A stretch of DNA of 55,610 nt, from IMG/VR virus record IMGVR_UViG_3300032069_000013, positions 1 through 55,610 of that record. One strand, 5' to 3'. The DNA is from a virus. A program made the position numbers and the translations under genes. A model generated the notes under the pieces. The model searched no databases. It was not told where the DNA came from and was given only the letters and a program-made list of their open reading frames with translations. This document shows positions 32,638 to 41,889 of this stretch, one piece after another; the stretch's first letter is position 1, and each line of letters begins with the position of its first letter.

Positions 32638-33221
32638 AAATAGCTATTCATCAACCTAACTTTTTTCCCTGGTATCCATTTTTTCAGAAAATGATGAGAT
32701 GCGATATTTTTGTTATACTTTCTAACTGTCAATTTGAAAAAAACAATTATCAGAATAGATTTAAGATGCAGGGAAGATACAGGCAATGGAATACTTTAAG
32801 TGTAGCAAATAAGATTGAGAATATTAAAGATAAGTTATATCTGAATCCGATGAATGATTTTGAATTGATAAAAAATAATTTACCTGATTATAAAGAAATC
32901 TTAGAACAATTTCAACATATAATAAATTCTGATAATAGTCAATTATTACTTTTTGTAAATTATTCTATTATTAAAAAGATAAAAGCATTATTAAAAATAG
33001 ATACGGAAATCGGATATGATTTTTTGACTAGTAAAACAGCTACCGAAAGATTGGTTGAACTTTGTAAATTTTATAAATGTGATACTTATTTATCGGGAAT
33101 TGGTGCGGTAAAATATATAAATATGGAAGTATTTAAATATCACGGAATAACCGTAGAATTTCAGGATATAAATGAAATAATCAGAAAACCTATATTAGAG
33201 GTTTTAAAATGTATAGAATAA
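32634..33221 (+). CDS. WbqC-like protein (195 aa)
   Basis: KIAIHQPNFFPWYPFFQKMMRCDIFVILSNCQFEKNNYQNR is nearly the consensus start of WbqC-family proteins (IhQPnYfPWlGyf.Ki..aD.Fv.ld..qf.k..wqNR). Later TATERLVELCKFYKCDTYLSG also fits. WbqC members sit in O-antigen clusters, with a role in rare sugar biosynthesis or transfer. The ATG overlaps the previous stop as ATGA, which sets the start at 32634 rather than the upstream ATG 32622. Confidence 0.85.
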   Translation: MKIAIHQPNFFPWYPFFQKMMRCDIFVILSNCQFEKNNYQNRFKMQGRYRQWNTLSVANKIENIKDKLYLNPMNDFELIKNNLPDYKEILEQFQHIINSDNSQLLLFVNYSIIKKIKALLKIDTEIGYDFLTSKTATERLVELCKFYKCDTYLSGIGAVKYINMEVFKYHGITVEFQDINEIIRKPILEVLKCIE

Positions 33222-33955
33222 TTTTAAGCGCAGATGAGAATAAAGATTATATTGAGATGCTGCCGTATGTTTATGCTGGATGGAAAAAGTTTTTTCCTGA
33301 GTTTGAGATTACTATTGCCCGCGTAATCAATACCGATAATTTGTATAATGTAAATAATACTAATATTTTTAATTTACTAAATATATCGTGTTCGGCTAAT
33401 CAGGCAAAATTAGCCAGATTCTATTTAGCTTCACAATATCCTGATGATATTTGTATGATACATGATATAGATTCTATTTGTTTACAAAGAGAATATTATT
33501 TCAGTAGATTGCAAAAAAGAAAAGAAAATAATTTACTTACTATGGGATATGACTTTTATAAAGAGACTAAAAATACTGGTAAATTTCCTATAGGATACAT
33601 GACTGCTGAAGGAAAGATATTCAATGAAATTTTTAATGTAGGAAATAAATCATGGCATGAGTGGATTCACTATATAGCAGATTTAAAGGGTATTTCTGTA
33701 AAGGAAAATATTAAAAATCCTTTTAAAATTTTTTCCGATGAGTCATTAATAAAATTTCTTTTAAAAAACTGGAAAGGAAAAATACAGAATTTACCTTTGG
33801 ATTATGTTTTAAAAGAAGATTGCATCTGCCGCTGGAGAGGAATCAATTTAAAAAAATTACAAGAAAATGGATATATAGAAGCTCATCATTTAATACCTTT
33901 CAGTAAATATAAAGAATATTTTAAAATCATTAAAACATATCTGGATATGATATGA
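33209..33955 (+). CDS. Glycosyltransferase-like protein (248 aa)
   Basis: RIILSADENKDYIEMLPYVYAGWKKFFP and CMIHDIDSICLQREYYFSRL (D-x-D-like, DIDS) match nucleotide-diphospho-sugar transferases that act on surface glycans. Later IFSDESLIKFLLKNWKGK resembles the acceptor part. It overlaps WbqC by 13 nt and the next small gene as ATGA. Exact family not assigned. Confidence 0.65.
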   Translation: MYRIILSADENKDYIEMLPYVYAGWKKFFPEFEITIARVINTDNLYNVNNTNIFNLLNISCSANQAKLARFYLASQYPDDICMIHDIDSICLQREYYFSRLQKRKENNLLTMGYDFYKETKNTGKFPIGYMTAEGKIFNEIFNVGNKSWHEWIHYIADLKGISVKENIKNPFKIFSDESLIKFLLKNWKGKIQNLPLDYVLKEDCICRWRGINLKKLQENGYIEAHHLIPFSKYKEYFKIIKTYLDMI

Positions 33956-34128
33956 GAACGCAAGTCCTGGACACTCGAATAAATGTAGAGTACTTAGATA
34001 ACTCAAACAGACAAAAATATACCGAAGGAATCAAAATTTTGAATAAAAATTTTAAACTGATACTGAATACGCCTGTAATAAGGCAGGATTTAAAACGGTG
34101 TTGGGAAACGAGTATATGGGTAACCTAA
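33952..34128 (+). CDS. Small hypothetical protein (58 aa)
   Basis: ATG 33952 overlaps the glycosyltransferase stop as ATGA; stop TAA 34126-34128. The sequence (MRTQVLDTRINVEYLDNSNRQ...CWETSIWVT) has no recognised motif. It could be the remaining 5' end of a larger gene, since the glycan island otherwise has longer genes. The coupling is the main support. Confidence 0.45.
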   Translation: MRTQVLDTRINVEYLDNSNRQKYTEGIKILNKNFKLILNTPVIRQDLKRCWETSIWVT

Positions 34129-34191
34129 ATTATCCTGTCTAAAAATAGGTTATAATAACGTTTAAAAAAATTATATAACTTGATAAACATT

Positions 34192-35043
34192 ATGAACATT
34201 TTAATAATGCAATCCGCTGGAAAACATAAGAAAAATTCTGATTTCAGGGAATGTCTCTCTTTCCAGAGAGGTCTTTCCTTTTGTGGTGTCAGAAGTGAGG
34301 TCTACGGTCCCGGATATAGATATTTTGGTAAAGTTAATTTTAATGACTACGATACAATTTTATATTTAGAAAATTACTGGAAAAATTACTGGTTTCCTGA
34401 TTTGAGCAGTCATAAAGGATTAAAATTATTCTGGTCAATAGATTCTCATATAGTTTACAGAAGGCATATAGATTTTGTGCGAAGAAATAATATAGACATT
34501 GTATTATGTTCTAATTTAAGAGATACATTAAAATGGGGAAAAAAATCTTTCTGGTTTCCTAATTGCTATGATAATACGTTGATAGATTTCTTTCCAGAGA
34601 TAAAGAAAAAATATGACATCGGTTTTTGTGGAAACTATGTAAATAGAACAAATTATATAAATGAACTGGAAAAGGATTTTAGAATAAAATTAGATATATT
34701 TGTAATAGGTAAATCAATGGTAAATGCCATTAACAGTTATAAAATTCATTGGAATAAATGTTACAGTTATGATCTTAATTATCGTATTTTTGAAACTCTT
34801 GGATGTAAAACATTTTTATTAACCAATGAAAACAGCGATCTTGAAAAATTATTTACCGTAGATAAAGATTTAATTACATACAAAGATTATGAAGATTGCA
34901 AAAAGAAGATAAAATATTATTTACAAAATGAAGCAGAACGGAACAGAATAGCATATAATGGATTTGAAATAGTAAGAAAAAACCATACCTATAAAAGTAG
35001 AGCGGAAAAATTGATCGAAATTATTAAAACAAATTCTAAATAA
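34192..35043 (+). CDS. CgeB-like glycosyltransferase (283 aa)
   Basis: ILIMQSAGKHKKNSDFRECLSF, IDIVLCSNLRD, DIGFCGNYVNRTNYINEL and a C-terminal YDLNYRIFETLGCKTFLLTNENSDLEKLF...YKDYEDCKKKIKYYLQNEAERNRIA fit CgeB/GT1-type transferases with the ExLgCgtflLt donor region. ATG 34192 has no obvious Shine-Dalgarno; TTG 34180 in frame upstream is also possible. It ends the glycan island. Confidence 0.78.
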   Translation: MNILIMQSAGKHKKNSDFRECLSFQRGLSFCGVRSEVYGPGYRYFGKVNFNDYDTILYLENYWKNYWFPDLSSHKGLKLFWSIDSHIVYRRHIDFVRRNNIDIVLCSNLRDTLKWGKKSFWFPNCYDNTLIDFFPEIKKKYDIGFCGNYVNRTNYINELEKDFRIKLDIFVIGKSMVNAINSYKIHWNKCYSYDLNYRIFETLGCKTFLLTNENSDLEKLFTVDKDLITYKDYEDCKKKIKYYLQNEAERNRIAYNGFEIVRKNHTYKSRAEKLIEIIKTNSK

Positions 35044-35060
35044 TATGAGAGGAGTTATTT

Positions 35061-35444
35061 ATGGGACTTACTTATGAAACTACATTGAGAAATTCTCAAT
35101 GTGACGCTTTTGTTGATTTACTTGACTTGGGTACAATGGAGTTTCACACCGCTGCCGATGCAGAAGTTGCGACTGTTACTTTTGGAAATCCCGCTTTTGG
35201 AAATGCGGGTGCGGTTACTCCCGGAGTAGCTACTGCAAATGCTATTACTAAAGATTCCGATGCTACTGGAAATGCTGCTGCCGTTACAAAAGTAAAGATA
35301 AAAAAAGCAGATACCACTTTGCTTTGTACGGGAACAGTAACAGTAACAGGCGGAGGTGGTGATGCTGAATTGACAAATACTACTATCGTAGCACATGCCG
35401 AAGTATCCATAACTTCAATGACTGTCACTTGTCCTGCTTCATAA
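35061..35444 (+). CDS. Small decoration or structural protein (127 aa)
   Basis: Low-complexity, alanine/threonine/glycine-rich beta protein (ATVTFGNPAFGNAGAVTPGVATANAITKDSDATGN...VTVTGGGGDAELTNTTIVAHAEVSITSMTV) of the type found near head and tail fibre genes. It is more G+C-rich than the glycan genes before it. An AGGAG site precedes the ATG. Probably an exposed virion protein; role not established. Confidence 0.65.
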   Translation: MGLTYETTLRNSQCDAFVDLLDLGTMEFHTAADAEVATVTFGNPAFGNAGAVTPGVATANAITKDSDATGNAAAVTKVKIKKADTTLLCTGTVTVTGGGGDAELTNTTIVAHAEVSITSMTVTCPAS

Positions 35445-35457
35445 CAGAAAGGAAAAT

Positions 35458-35634
35458 ATGAATAAGATATTAAGATTTGCCGATAAGGATTCTTTGAGAA
35501 AATTTTTCAGAACTACCGAAATTCCTTTACCAAAACTTGAAATTAAGATCGAAGGAGAAGTGAAAAATCCTGGTGATGAAGGATGGAGAGGAATGAGTAA
35601 ACAAGAGCAAATTGAAAAGGGTTTTGTAAAATAG
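35458..35634 (+). CDS. Small hypothetical protein (58 aa)
   Basis: AAAGGAAA ribosome site before ATG 35458, stop TAG 35632-35634, then the large fibre gene after 1 nt. The product (MNKILRFADKDSLRKFFRTTE...GDEGWRGMSKQEQIEKGFVK) looks like a folded small protein with proline-containing linker. No motif recognised. Confidence 0.6.
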   Translation: MNKILRFADKDSLRKFFRTTEIPLPKLEIKIEGEVKNPGDEGWRGMSKQEQIEKGFVK

Positions 35635-35635
35635 T

Positions 35636-38434
35636 ATGGCCTATACAAACGGTATTTTCAGGCTTGATTATGTAAACGGTAGTAATGCCGCCAGAACTGC
35701 TTTAACTTCCGTTGCTGTTACAAATAATGGCGGTATTATCCGCTGCACTAAAGTAGGACATGGATTGGTTACAGGAGCGGTTGTAACGGCATCCATATTT
35801 ACTACTGTGGCATATAATACTACTCATATAATCAATCGAATCGACGATGACATATTTGAGTTATTTTCTTCCCGTGCTACGGGAACACTCGTGGTTAGCG
35901 GCACTCCGATTGCGGATGAGTATTTTAACGTAAGTACTCAAAAATTTACATTTAAGGCAAGCAGGACAGGCACCGGTGAAGTCACGATTTCCAGTGACAA
36001 TGTCCAACAAGCAAAAAACATATGTGCTGCAATAATGACGGACATACCGACAAAGGTTATTGCTTTTGTTGGTACAAGATCGCAACCATCTAATCAGTAT
36101 ACAGTAACGATAGACAATTTGGATGCTGGCACAGCAGGGAACTCGACCGTGCTTACCGAAGCGGCTACGGGAATTGCGGTTAGCGGATCAGGTACGCTGG
36201 CGGGTGGCGCTCAGGTAGCATATTCCGCAGATGACTCCGGCACTATTACTCCATTCGGCGGCAGTTCCTGGGCGGATGCGTGGCAGGATATCACCAGTGG
36301 AGCAACCGCAGCTCGCATCGCTCCGGGAGACGTAAATTGGGAAGCGAAATCGCCAGACCCGATAGGATGCGCGTCTGCTCAGTTTACGGATTTATCAAGA
36401 ACCGTAACTTTACAAGCATTGACCAGCTGTTCATTCGCAGATAATGGCAGTGGTGGAGTTAGGGTAACTAAAGCAAATCACAATATTTACAATACCGCTA
36501 TTGTAACGGTTACTCTTTCCACTGATTATAACGCTGATTGGGCGATCACTTGGATTGACGTGAATAATTTTGATTTGGTTGGGGCAACGTATGTTGCTGA
36601 TCGGTCGGGCACGGTCACACCGAAATTTACTTCAATAGTAGATAGATGCGAAACAGCTTGGACAGGTGCCAATGGTGGTGTAGTGGCTCGAACGGCAGTT
36701 GCTACAGACGGTAAAGAGGGTTCGTACTGCATGCAGATAACCGCGCCCGCGAGTCCGGCAACGACTACATTATATGCGTATTATGCAATCACATCCACTG
36801 ATTACTCAAAATATCAGAAGTTGACATTCTGGCTCAAAAATGAAGTCGCGCTCGCTGCGGGAAACTGGCGTATATGCTTGTGTTCAGACAACGCAGGAGC
36901 AACTCCGGTTGGCACCTTTGAAATACCGGCAATAGCATCACTAGGTAGATGGGTGGCTTTAACTATAGCCAGAACTAATGGAGGCAATTGTGGGAATGCA
37001 ATACAGTCAATTGCATTATATTCGTCCACTGTTGCGCCAACGGCAAGTAAGTATGTCCGCGTGGACTGTTTCAACTGTGCCACTACGGTTGGTCTCAATC
37101 AACAATCTTTAATCTCGAAATCCTCGCTGGCTAATGGAACGTATGCCAGTGAAATGTGGTTTGCTTTACAGGGTATAAGTGACAATACTTTGTATCTTGA
37201 TAACGATACCAATAATTTAGCTGGTGTCGGTAGAGGATATGCGGGAACGACTGAAATAGTACCAGCATATATAAGAGAAACGACAAAAACCGCTATGGCC
37301 GCAGCAACCTCAACTATAATTCAGGAGATTCAGGACAGCGGTACAGTGGCTGCCGGGAATATTGTTTTTCTCGGTGGGTTTAATACTAGCACATCTATTC
37401 AGGATGGAGAAACATTTTTTGACGGACAAAACGGATGGGGTTATGGTTTACAATTTAGCAACAAGTCCTTTTTGACTTTGTTCCATATTAATATGGTTAA
37501 ATATTATAATGGTTATTATATGATAACATCCGTTAATAGTAATATAACTTTTAACAGTGAAGTATCAAATAATACTATTAATAATTACGGCATAACACAA
37601 TTAACAAATTCTTACAGTTACTATATTAAAGCAACAGGAACGTCGGGTTATAATCCAGGAGTAAATTTTGGATCATATGTAGGAAATAATATCTTTGAAA
37701 GAATAGTGTCAAATAATAATATTTCTTCGGGATTACAATTTTCTGGAGCGACTGCTAATAATATTATTAAATATTTAATAGCAAGAAACAATTCATCACA
37801 AGGTGTGGACTTTAATTACGGTAGTAATAATTTTATATTAAAATATGATTCTCAGGGTAATGGAACAGGTTCTATACTTCCAGGATTTTATACGAATTAC
37901 ATCAACGATGCAACAATATCTGAAAGTACAAAGGTTATTGCTGGAACAATTTATAGAAATTACAGAATATTGCTAACTAAGATAGGCGGGGATGTAAATG
38001 ATAATAGAGTGTATACCGATGGGGGTTATGCCATTTCGCAAGCAACAATAAGACATACTGCATCGGGGCTTGCAGATCAATTCTTTGTCAACCTGACGCA
38101 TAGAACCTCGGTATATAAAGCCAGATTAAAAATCATGCCTGTCGTGTTTTGTAAAACGCCAAATAAGGCAATTACATGCAGTGTGTATATTAAAAAATCT
38201 CATGGCACGGATATAGAAGCATCTATATTCTGTCAAGGCGGACAAATTTTAGGCGTGGCTTCAGACGTTGAATCTACAGCAGTTGGTAATGATACCGATT
38301 GGGTTAAAAAATCAATTACATTTACTCCGACTGAAGTTGGAGGAGTTGAGATATATGGCCTCATCTGGTGGCTGGCTAATGCCGCAGATGAGAATGTCGT
38401 TTTTGACGATGCAGAGTGTACACAAGCAACATAA
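35636..38434 (+). CDS. Large fibre/receptor-binding-like protein with inserted beta-helix (932 aa)
   Basis: Residues 1-590 are beta-rich, glycine/alanine-rich repeats of a virion fibre type (e.g. TVTIDNLDAGTAGNSTVL). Residues about 600-760 are asparagine-rich (SNNTINNYGITQL, GNNIFERIVSNNNISSG, ANNIIKYLIARNNSS), the look of a right-handed beta-helix, and are encoded by conspicuously more A/T-rich DNA. The last 150 residues form a carbohydrate-binding-like beta domain (VYIKKSHGTDIEASIFCQGG...GGVEIYGLIWW). Probably a host-receptor or glycan-binding spike. Assignment is by composition and position. Confidence 0.6.
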   Translation: MAYTNGIFRLDYVNGSNAARTALTSVAVTNNGGIIRCTKVGHGLVTGAVVTASIFTTVAYNTTHIINRIDDDIFELFSSRATGTLVVSGTPIADEYFNVSTQKFTFKASRTGTGEVTISSDNVQQAKNICAAIMTDIPTKVIAFVGTRSQPSNQYTVTIDNLDAGTAGNSTVLTEAATGIAVSGSGTLAGGAQVAYSADDSGTITPFGGSSWADAWQDITSGATAARIAPGDVNWEAKSPDPIGCASAQFTDLSRTVTLQALTSCSFADNGSGGVRVTKANHNIYNTAIVTVTLSTDYNADWAITWIDVNNFDLVGATYVADRSGTVTPKFTSIVDRCETAWTGANGGVVARTAVATDGKEGSYCMQITAPASPATTTLYAYYAITSTDYSKYQKLTFWLKNEVALAAGNWRICLCSDNAGATPVGTFEIPAIASLGRWVALTIARTNGGNCGNAIQSIALYSSTVAPTASKYVRVDCFNCATTVGLNQQSLISKSSLANGTYASEMWFALQGISDNTLYLDNDTNNLAGVGRGYAGTTEIVPAYIRETTKTAMAAATSTIIQEIQDSGTVAAGNIVFLGGFNTSTSIQDGETFFDGQNGWGYGLQFSNKSFLTLFHINMVKYYNGYYMITSVNSNITFNSEVSNNTINNYGITQLTNSYSYYIKATGTSGYNPGVNFGSYVGNNIFERIVSNNNISSGLQFSGATANNIIKYLIARNNSSQGVDFNYGSNNFILKYDSQGNGTGSILPGFYTNYINDATISESTKVIAGTIYRNYRILLTKIGGDVNDNRVYTDGGYAISQATIRHTASGLADQFFVNLTHRTSVYKARLKIMPVVFCKTPNKAITCSVYIKKSHGTDIEASIFCQGGQILGVASDVESTAVGNDTDWVKKSITFTPTEVGGVEIYGLIWWLANAADENVVFDDAECTQAT

Positions 38435-38443
38435 GGGAAAAAT

Positions 38444-38935
38444 ATGAATTTTAGTAGACTTATAACGAAGTATACCAGAAGTAAAGAAATCGAAGTTCAT
38501 GTAGGACTTGATGATGACAGTTCGATATTCTTGTCATTTAATCATGATCCTACTTTGCTGGAAGTGCGAAATGCAACAGCTTCCTATTGTGCGAACTATG
38601 CAGCGGATCATCAATACGACTCCACCGCAAAAGCAGAAATTGATCTGCTTGAACATAAGAAATTACTCAAGGATTTGATTGTTTATATCAAAGCCAGACC
38701 GTCCTTTACGCTCGCGCAATGGAACACGATGCTTGGTACGCGCCTGTGGTGGGAAGCTGCCATAGCAAGATATTTCGTTTATTCCCTTGCGATATTTCTG
38801 GCTCGGAATAAGGGGATATCGCTTGAGGATATGACCGAGGCAACGGTACTGAGACGCTTAAGGGATTGGATTGTCAATACGTCCATACAGGTAATTCAAA
38901 AAACAGTAACAGGGAATCCGAATAACGGGGATTAA
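38444..38935 (+). CDS. Hypothetical virion-associated protein (163 aa)
   Basis: Mixed alpha/beta: MNFSRLITKYTRSKEIEVHVGLDDDSSIFLSFNHD, then a helical part with RPSFTLAQWNTMLGTRLWWEAAIARYFVYSLAIFLARNKG. It shares the higher G+C of the fibre gene's end and of the following gene's start. Position between fibre and repeat protein suggests a virion or assembly role. No family recognised. Confidence 0.6.
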   Translation: MNFSRLITKYTRSKEIEVHVGLDDDSSIFLSFNHDPTLLEVRNATASYCANYAADHQYDSTAKAEIDLLEHKKLLKDLIVYIKARPSFTLAQWNTMLGTRLWWEAAIARYFVYSLAIFLARNKGISLEDMTEATVLRRLRDWIVNTSIQVIQKTVTGNPNNGD

Positions 38936-40057
38936 ATGCCACTGCCAACCAGATCAGAATTACTTACTTTAGATTATTACTTTAGGGGTGAACCCTTTGT
39001 AATGATTCCGGCAGGTGCATCCGACGACCTGATGGGACTGGATTACTATTGGCGAGGAGAGCCGTTTTGTATTCCGTTGACGGCAGAAGGAACTTCAATT
39101 ACCGGAACCTGCAATACAGATTTACTCATGCTCACTACTGATATATCAGGAACTCAAACTATAAAAGCTATTTTAACTCCTAATTTGTTAATATTGACTA
39201 CCGATATATCGGGAACACAGACTATTAAAGCAATAGTCGATTTTGATTTATTAATATTATTAGCGGATATTCTCGGTAAGCAAACTATAACAGGCACCAG
39301 TAATTCCGATTTATTAATATTAACTACAGATATACATGGTACACAGACTATTGTGGGCGTTCTTTCTCCAGAGTTATTGATCTTTTTTACGTCAATCTCT
39401 GGAAAACAGATAATTACCGGAACTATCAATCCTGATTTATTAATATTTACAACTGATATAAATGGAAAGTTAGCAATTACAGGAATAAGCAATCTTGATC
39501 TTTTATTACTTACTACTGATACACATGGAAAACAAACTATTGTCGGAACTATTAATCCTGATCTTTTACCATTGACAACTAATATAAACGGAAAACAAAC
39601 GATTACCGGAATATCTGATATTGACTTATTGATTTTACGGATGTTTGCTACTGATGGTGTAGTACCTATATCGGGTATAATGGATATAGATATACTATTG
39701 CAAACAACCGATATTCTCGGTAAGCAAGCCATAACAGGTACCAGTAATCCTGATTTATTAGTTTTAACTACAGATATAAACGGTAAACAAATGATTAATG
39801 GAATTTCTAATATTGACTTATTAATCTTAAAAATGTTTGCTTCTAATTATTTAGTATTGATTACCGGAATTTGTGATATTGACTTATTGATGTTAAAAAC
39901 GGATGCTGACGGTGTTTTAAGAGCGTTTTATGATTATATTAATGTTGGTTCAGAATTAAGTAAAGAAACTAGAACAAATTCTTTATTGAATAAACAATCT
40001 CGTTTGAGATCGGCAATTATAAGACAACTTATTTTACAAGGAAAAATACATGGATGA
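38936..40057 (+). CDS. Tandem 21-residue repeat protein (373 aa)
   Basis: After two copies of a LDYYxRGEPF motif (residues 12-22 and 36-45), about 13 repeats of 21 residues follow, consensus ITGTSNPDLLILTTDINGKQT. Two repeats (9 and 12) have the variant LLILRMFA or LLILKMFA and one extra residue. The C-terminal 45 residues are a basic helical tail. A regular, short beta repeat of this kind would form a solenoid or prism on the virion. Function unknown. The first nucleotides share the G+C of the upstream genes; the repeats are A/T-rich. Confidence 0.75.
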   Translation: MPLPTRSELLTLDYYFRGEPFVMIPAGASDDLMGLDYYWRGEPFCIPLTAEGTSITGTCNTDLLMLTTDISGTQTIKAILTPNLLILTTDISGTQTIKAIVDFDLLILLADILGKQTITGTSNSDLLILTTDIHGTQTIVGVLSPELLIFFTSISGKQIITGTINPDLLIFTTDINGKLAITGISNLDLLLLTTDTHGKQTIVGTINPDLLPLTTNINGKQTITGISDIDLLILRMFATDGVVPISGIMDIDILLQTTDILGKQAITGTSNPDLLVLTTDINGKQMINGISNIDLLILKMFASNYLVLITGICDIDLLMLKTDADGVLRAFYDYINVGSELSKETRTNSLLNKQSRLRSAIIRQLILQGKIHG

Positions 40058-40685
40058 TTCAAACGAATTTGTCGGTATAGATCAACCGCTGAAATTAATC
40101 ATTCCTACCGGAATAGATATTTCTTCTTATACCGATATTAGTGTAAAAATAAAAAATATTAATTCTACTGTAATTACAATATTTTCTCCTCCAGATGTGG
40201 AAATGGATAGCACGGATCATACAATAGTAAATGCTTATATTGATGGAGGTTTTCTCGAAGAAGGACGGTATATAGGACAAGTTTTTGTCTATTTTACCGA
40301 TCCTGTTAATCCGTATCCCGGTAGACCTTTTGTATTTACTGTCAGTGACGAACTCATTATAACTTTACTTGAGAGAGTTAAATCTGAAGCTTATATAGGA
40401 ATAACTCATAACAATCACGATTCTGCTATACAAACAATAGTGGATGGAATAATTTTATCGGCTATTGACTATATGGACGATGAGGATATTACACAGGAAA
40501 GTGAAATACCGGAAGGCATTATACATCGGCTATTAAAACAAGTAGCTTATGAATATAGACGTAGAAAGGATTCCGGTTTATCATCGGTAGTATATCCGGA
40601 CGGAAGTGTAAGTAAATTCTCGATAGATGAATGGTTGCCGGATGTTAAAGATGCTTTAAACAGACATAAGGTATACACGCTATGA
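40050..40685 (+). CDS. Head-tail connector with N-terminal beta domain (211 aa)
   Basis: N-terminal 100 residues are an Ig-like beta domain (PLKLIIPTGIDISSYTDISVKIKN...GRYIGQVFVYF). The C-terminal half has IIHRLLKQVAYEYRRRKDSGLSSVVYPDGSVSKFSIDEWLPDVKDALNRH, the pattern of HK97 gp6/SPP1 gp15-like head-tail connectors. It overlaps its upstream neighbour by 8 nt. It would link the portal to the tail. Confidence 0.7.
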   Translation: MDDSNEFVGIDQPLKLIIPTGIDISSYTDISVKIKNINSTVITIFSPPDVEMDSTDHTIVNAYIDGGFLEEGRYIGQVFVYFTDPVNPYPGRPFVFTVSDELIITLLERVKSEAYIGITHNNHDSAIQTIVDGIILSAIDYMDDEDITQESEIPEGIIHRLLKQVAYEYRRRKDSGLSSVVYPDGSVSKFSIDEWLPDVKDALNRHKVYTL

Positions 40686-40840
40686 GCGATTTATATTTAT
40701 TGACTTTAAAGACAGGTGGAATAAACTTCTATACCGAAGAGGAAGCCGAAGAATTGAAGGAAAATGATTTACTATTAATACCTGAAAATGACGGAAAGGC
40801 TTTGACACAACAAGATATTTTCGGAGAAGATTATGAGTAA
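40682..40840 (+). CDS. Small hypothetical protein (52 aa)
   Basis: ATG 40682 overlaps the previous stop (ATGA) and its end overlaps the next gene by 8 nt. Acidic product: MSDLYLLTLKTGGINFYTEEEAEELKENDLLLIPENDGK. Its place among connector genes suggests a small head-completion or stop protein, unassigned. Confidence 0.55.
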   Translation: MSDLYLLTLKTGGINFYTEEEAEELKENDLLLIPENDGKALTQQDIFGEDYE

Positions 40841-41429
40841 TGTAGAAGAAACCAAGAAAAAACTTCTCGATCTGGTAAAGAAAATGATTCAAGCTACTAT
40901 AGATACTATAGATAAAGATATGCCCTTATGGAGCACATATATTTTACAAAATCATTTGACAGGAGGAACTTCATCAACCAGATTAAAGAAAGTTACCGGA
41001 AGATTATCCGGTTCAATGCGTCCTTTACCTACTAAATTAAAATCGGACGGAATTTACGGAGGTCTGGAATTTGGCACTAGGTATGCAGGTATACATATAG
41101 GCAGAATGGGAGACGTAACGACTATAAGATCGAACAGACCTGGAGGATATCTTGCTATACCTTTAGAAGCTGCAAAGACGACAACAGGAAGAACTCGCGC
41201 GGCTCCTCGTGATCCGATGTGGGGAAGTACTTTTATAGCCAAAGGTATTATTTTCGGATATAAAGGAGGAAAAGTAAAAACTGCCGGAAAGATTAGAGAT
41301 ATTGTACCTTTATTTAAACTGAAAAAATCCGTTCGGGTGCCTGTGCGCGTGGACGCTTTAAAATTAGTACAGTGGATAAAACCTAAACTGGAAAAGGATT
41401 TATCAGAGGCTATTTACAATGTCCATTAA
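40833..41429 (+). CDS. HK97 gp10-like / minor head-tail joining protein (198 aa)
   Basis: KKVTGRLSGSMRPLPTKL matches the LTGrLr.S segment of HK97 gp10-type tail-joining proteins. Before it is a helix (VKKMIQATIDTIDKDMPLWS) and after it a beta core and basic C-terminus. It precedes the tail terminator-like gene as expected. It overlaps its neighbours at both ends. Confidence 0.65.
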   Translation: MSNVEETKKKLLDLVKKMIQATIDTIDKDMPLWSTYILQNHLTGGTSSTRLKKVTGRLSGSMRPLPTKLKSDGIYGGLEFGTRYAGIHIGRMGDVTTIRSNRPGGYLAIPLEAAKTTTGRTRAAPRDPMWGSTFIAKGIIFGYKGGKVKTAGKIRDIVPLFKLKKSVRVPVRVDALKLVQWIKPKLEKDLSEAIYNVH

Positions 41430-41877
41430 ATCGGAAATCAGAGATATAGTTTACGTCATGCTTGAGAATATGGATTATTATAATTCTATTATTAATTATC
41501 CTTTTGACAATTCTGAGTTTGAAACATTGAAATTTCCGGCTTGTTTGTTTGAATTGACAGAGAATAATTGCGAAAATAGAAACAGAGTTTTGAATATTTC
41601 AATTACGCTTGATTTTGAACTATGGATAGAAATAACCGAAGCCTTAAAAGAGAATATTTATAAAAGTGCGGATGCGGTAGATTCCGCTTTATATACTGCT
41701 GTTATTTCCTCGGCAGGAGACAGAGTAAATGGTTTAGGAAAATACATACAAAAAATAGAAAGAGGAAATGTAGAATATCTGAGTCCCGATCATCAATTCA
41801 TAGTTATCAAAGTAAGCTATCCAATAAATTTTCTTACAAAATATACGGACTTGACTACAAATAATTTAACAACCTAA
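41419..41877 (+). CDS. Tail terminator/completion-like protein (152 aa)
   Basis: The alpha/beta layout IKSEIRDIVYVMLENMDYY...FPACLFELTEN...LDFELWIEI...YIQKIERGNVEYLSPDHQFIVIKVSYPINF fits phage tail-completion proteins placed between the gp10-like and tube genes. It would cap the tail tube. Identification is based mainly on gene order. Confidence 0.6.
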   Translation: MSIKSEIRDIVYVMLENMDYYNSIINYPFDNSEFETLKFPACLFELTENNCENRNRVLNISITLDFELWIEITEALKENIYKSADAVDSALYTAVISSAGDRVNGLGKYIQKIERGNVEYLSPDHQFIVIKVSYPINFLTKYTDLTTNNLTT

Positions 41878-41889
41878 TAGGAGGTTTTT

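Noticed and set aside
35118-35428. Reverse-strand ORFs opposite the decoration gene
   Set aside because: Low-complexity shadows; no ribosome sites and no other reverse-strand gene exists in the window.
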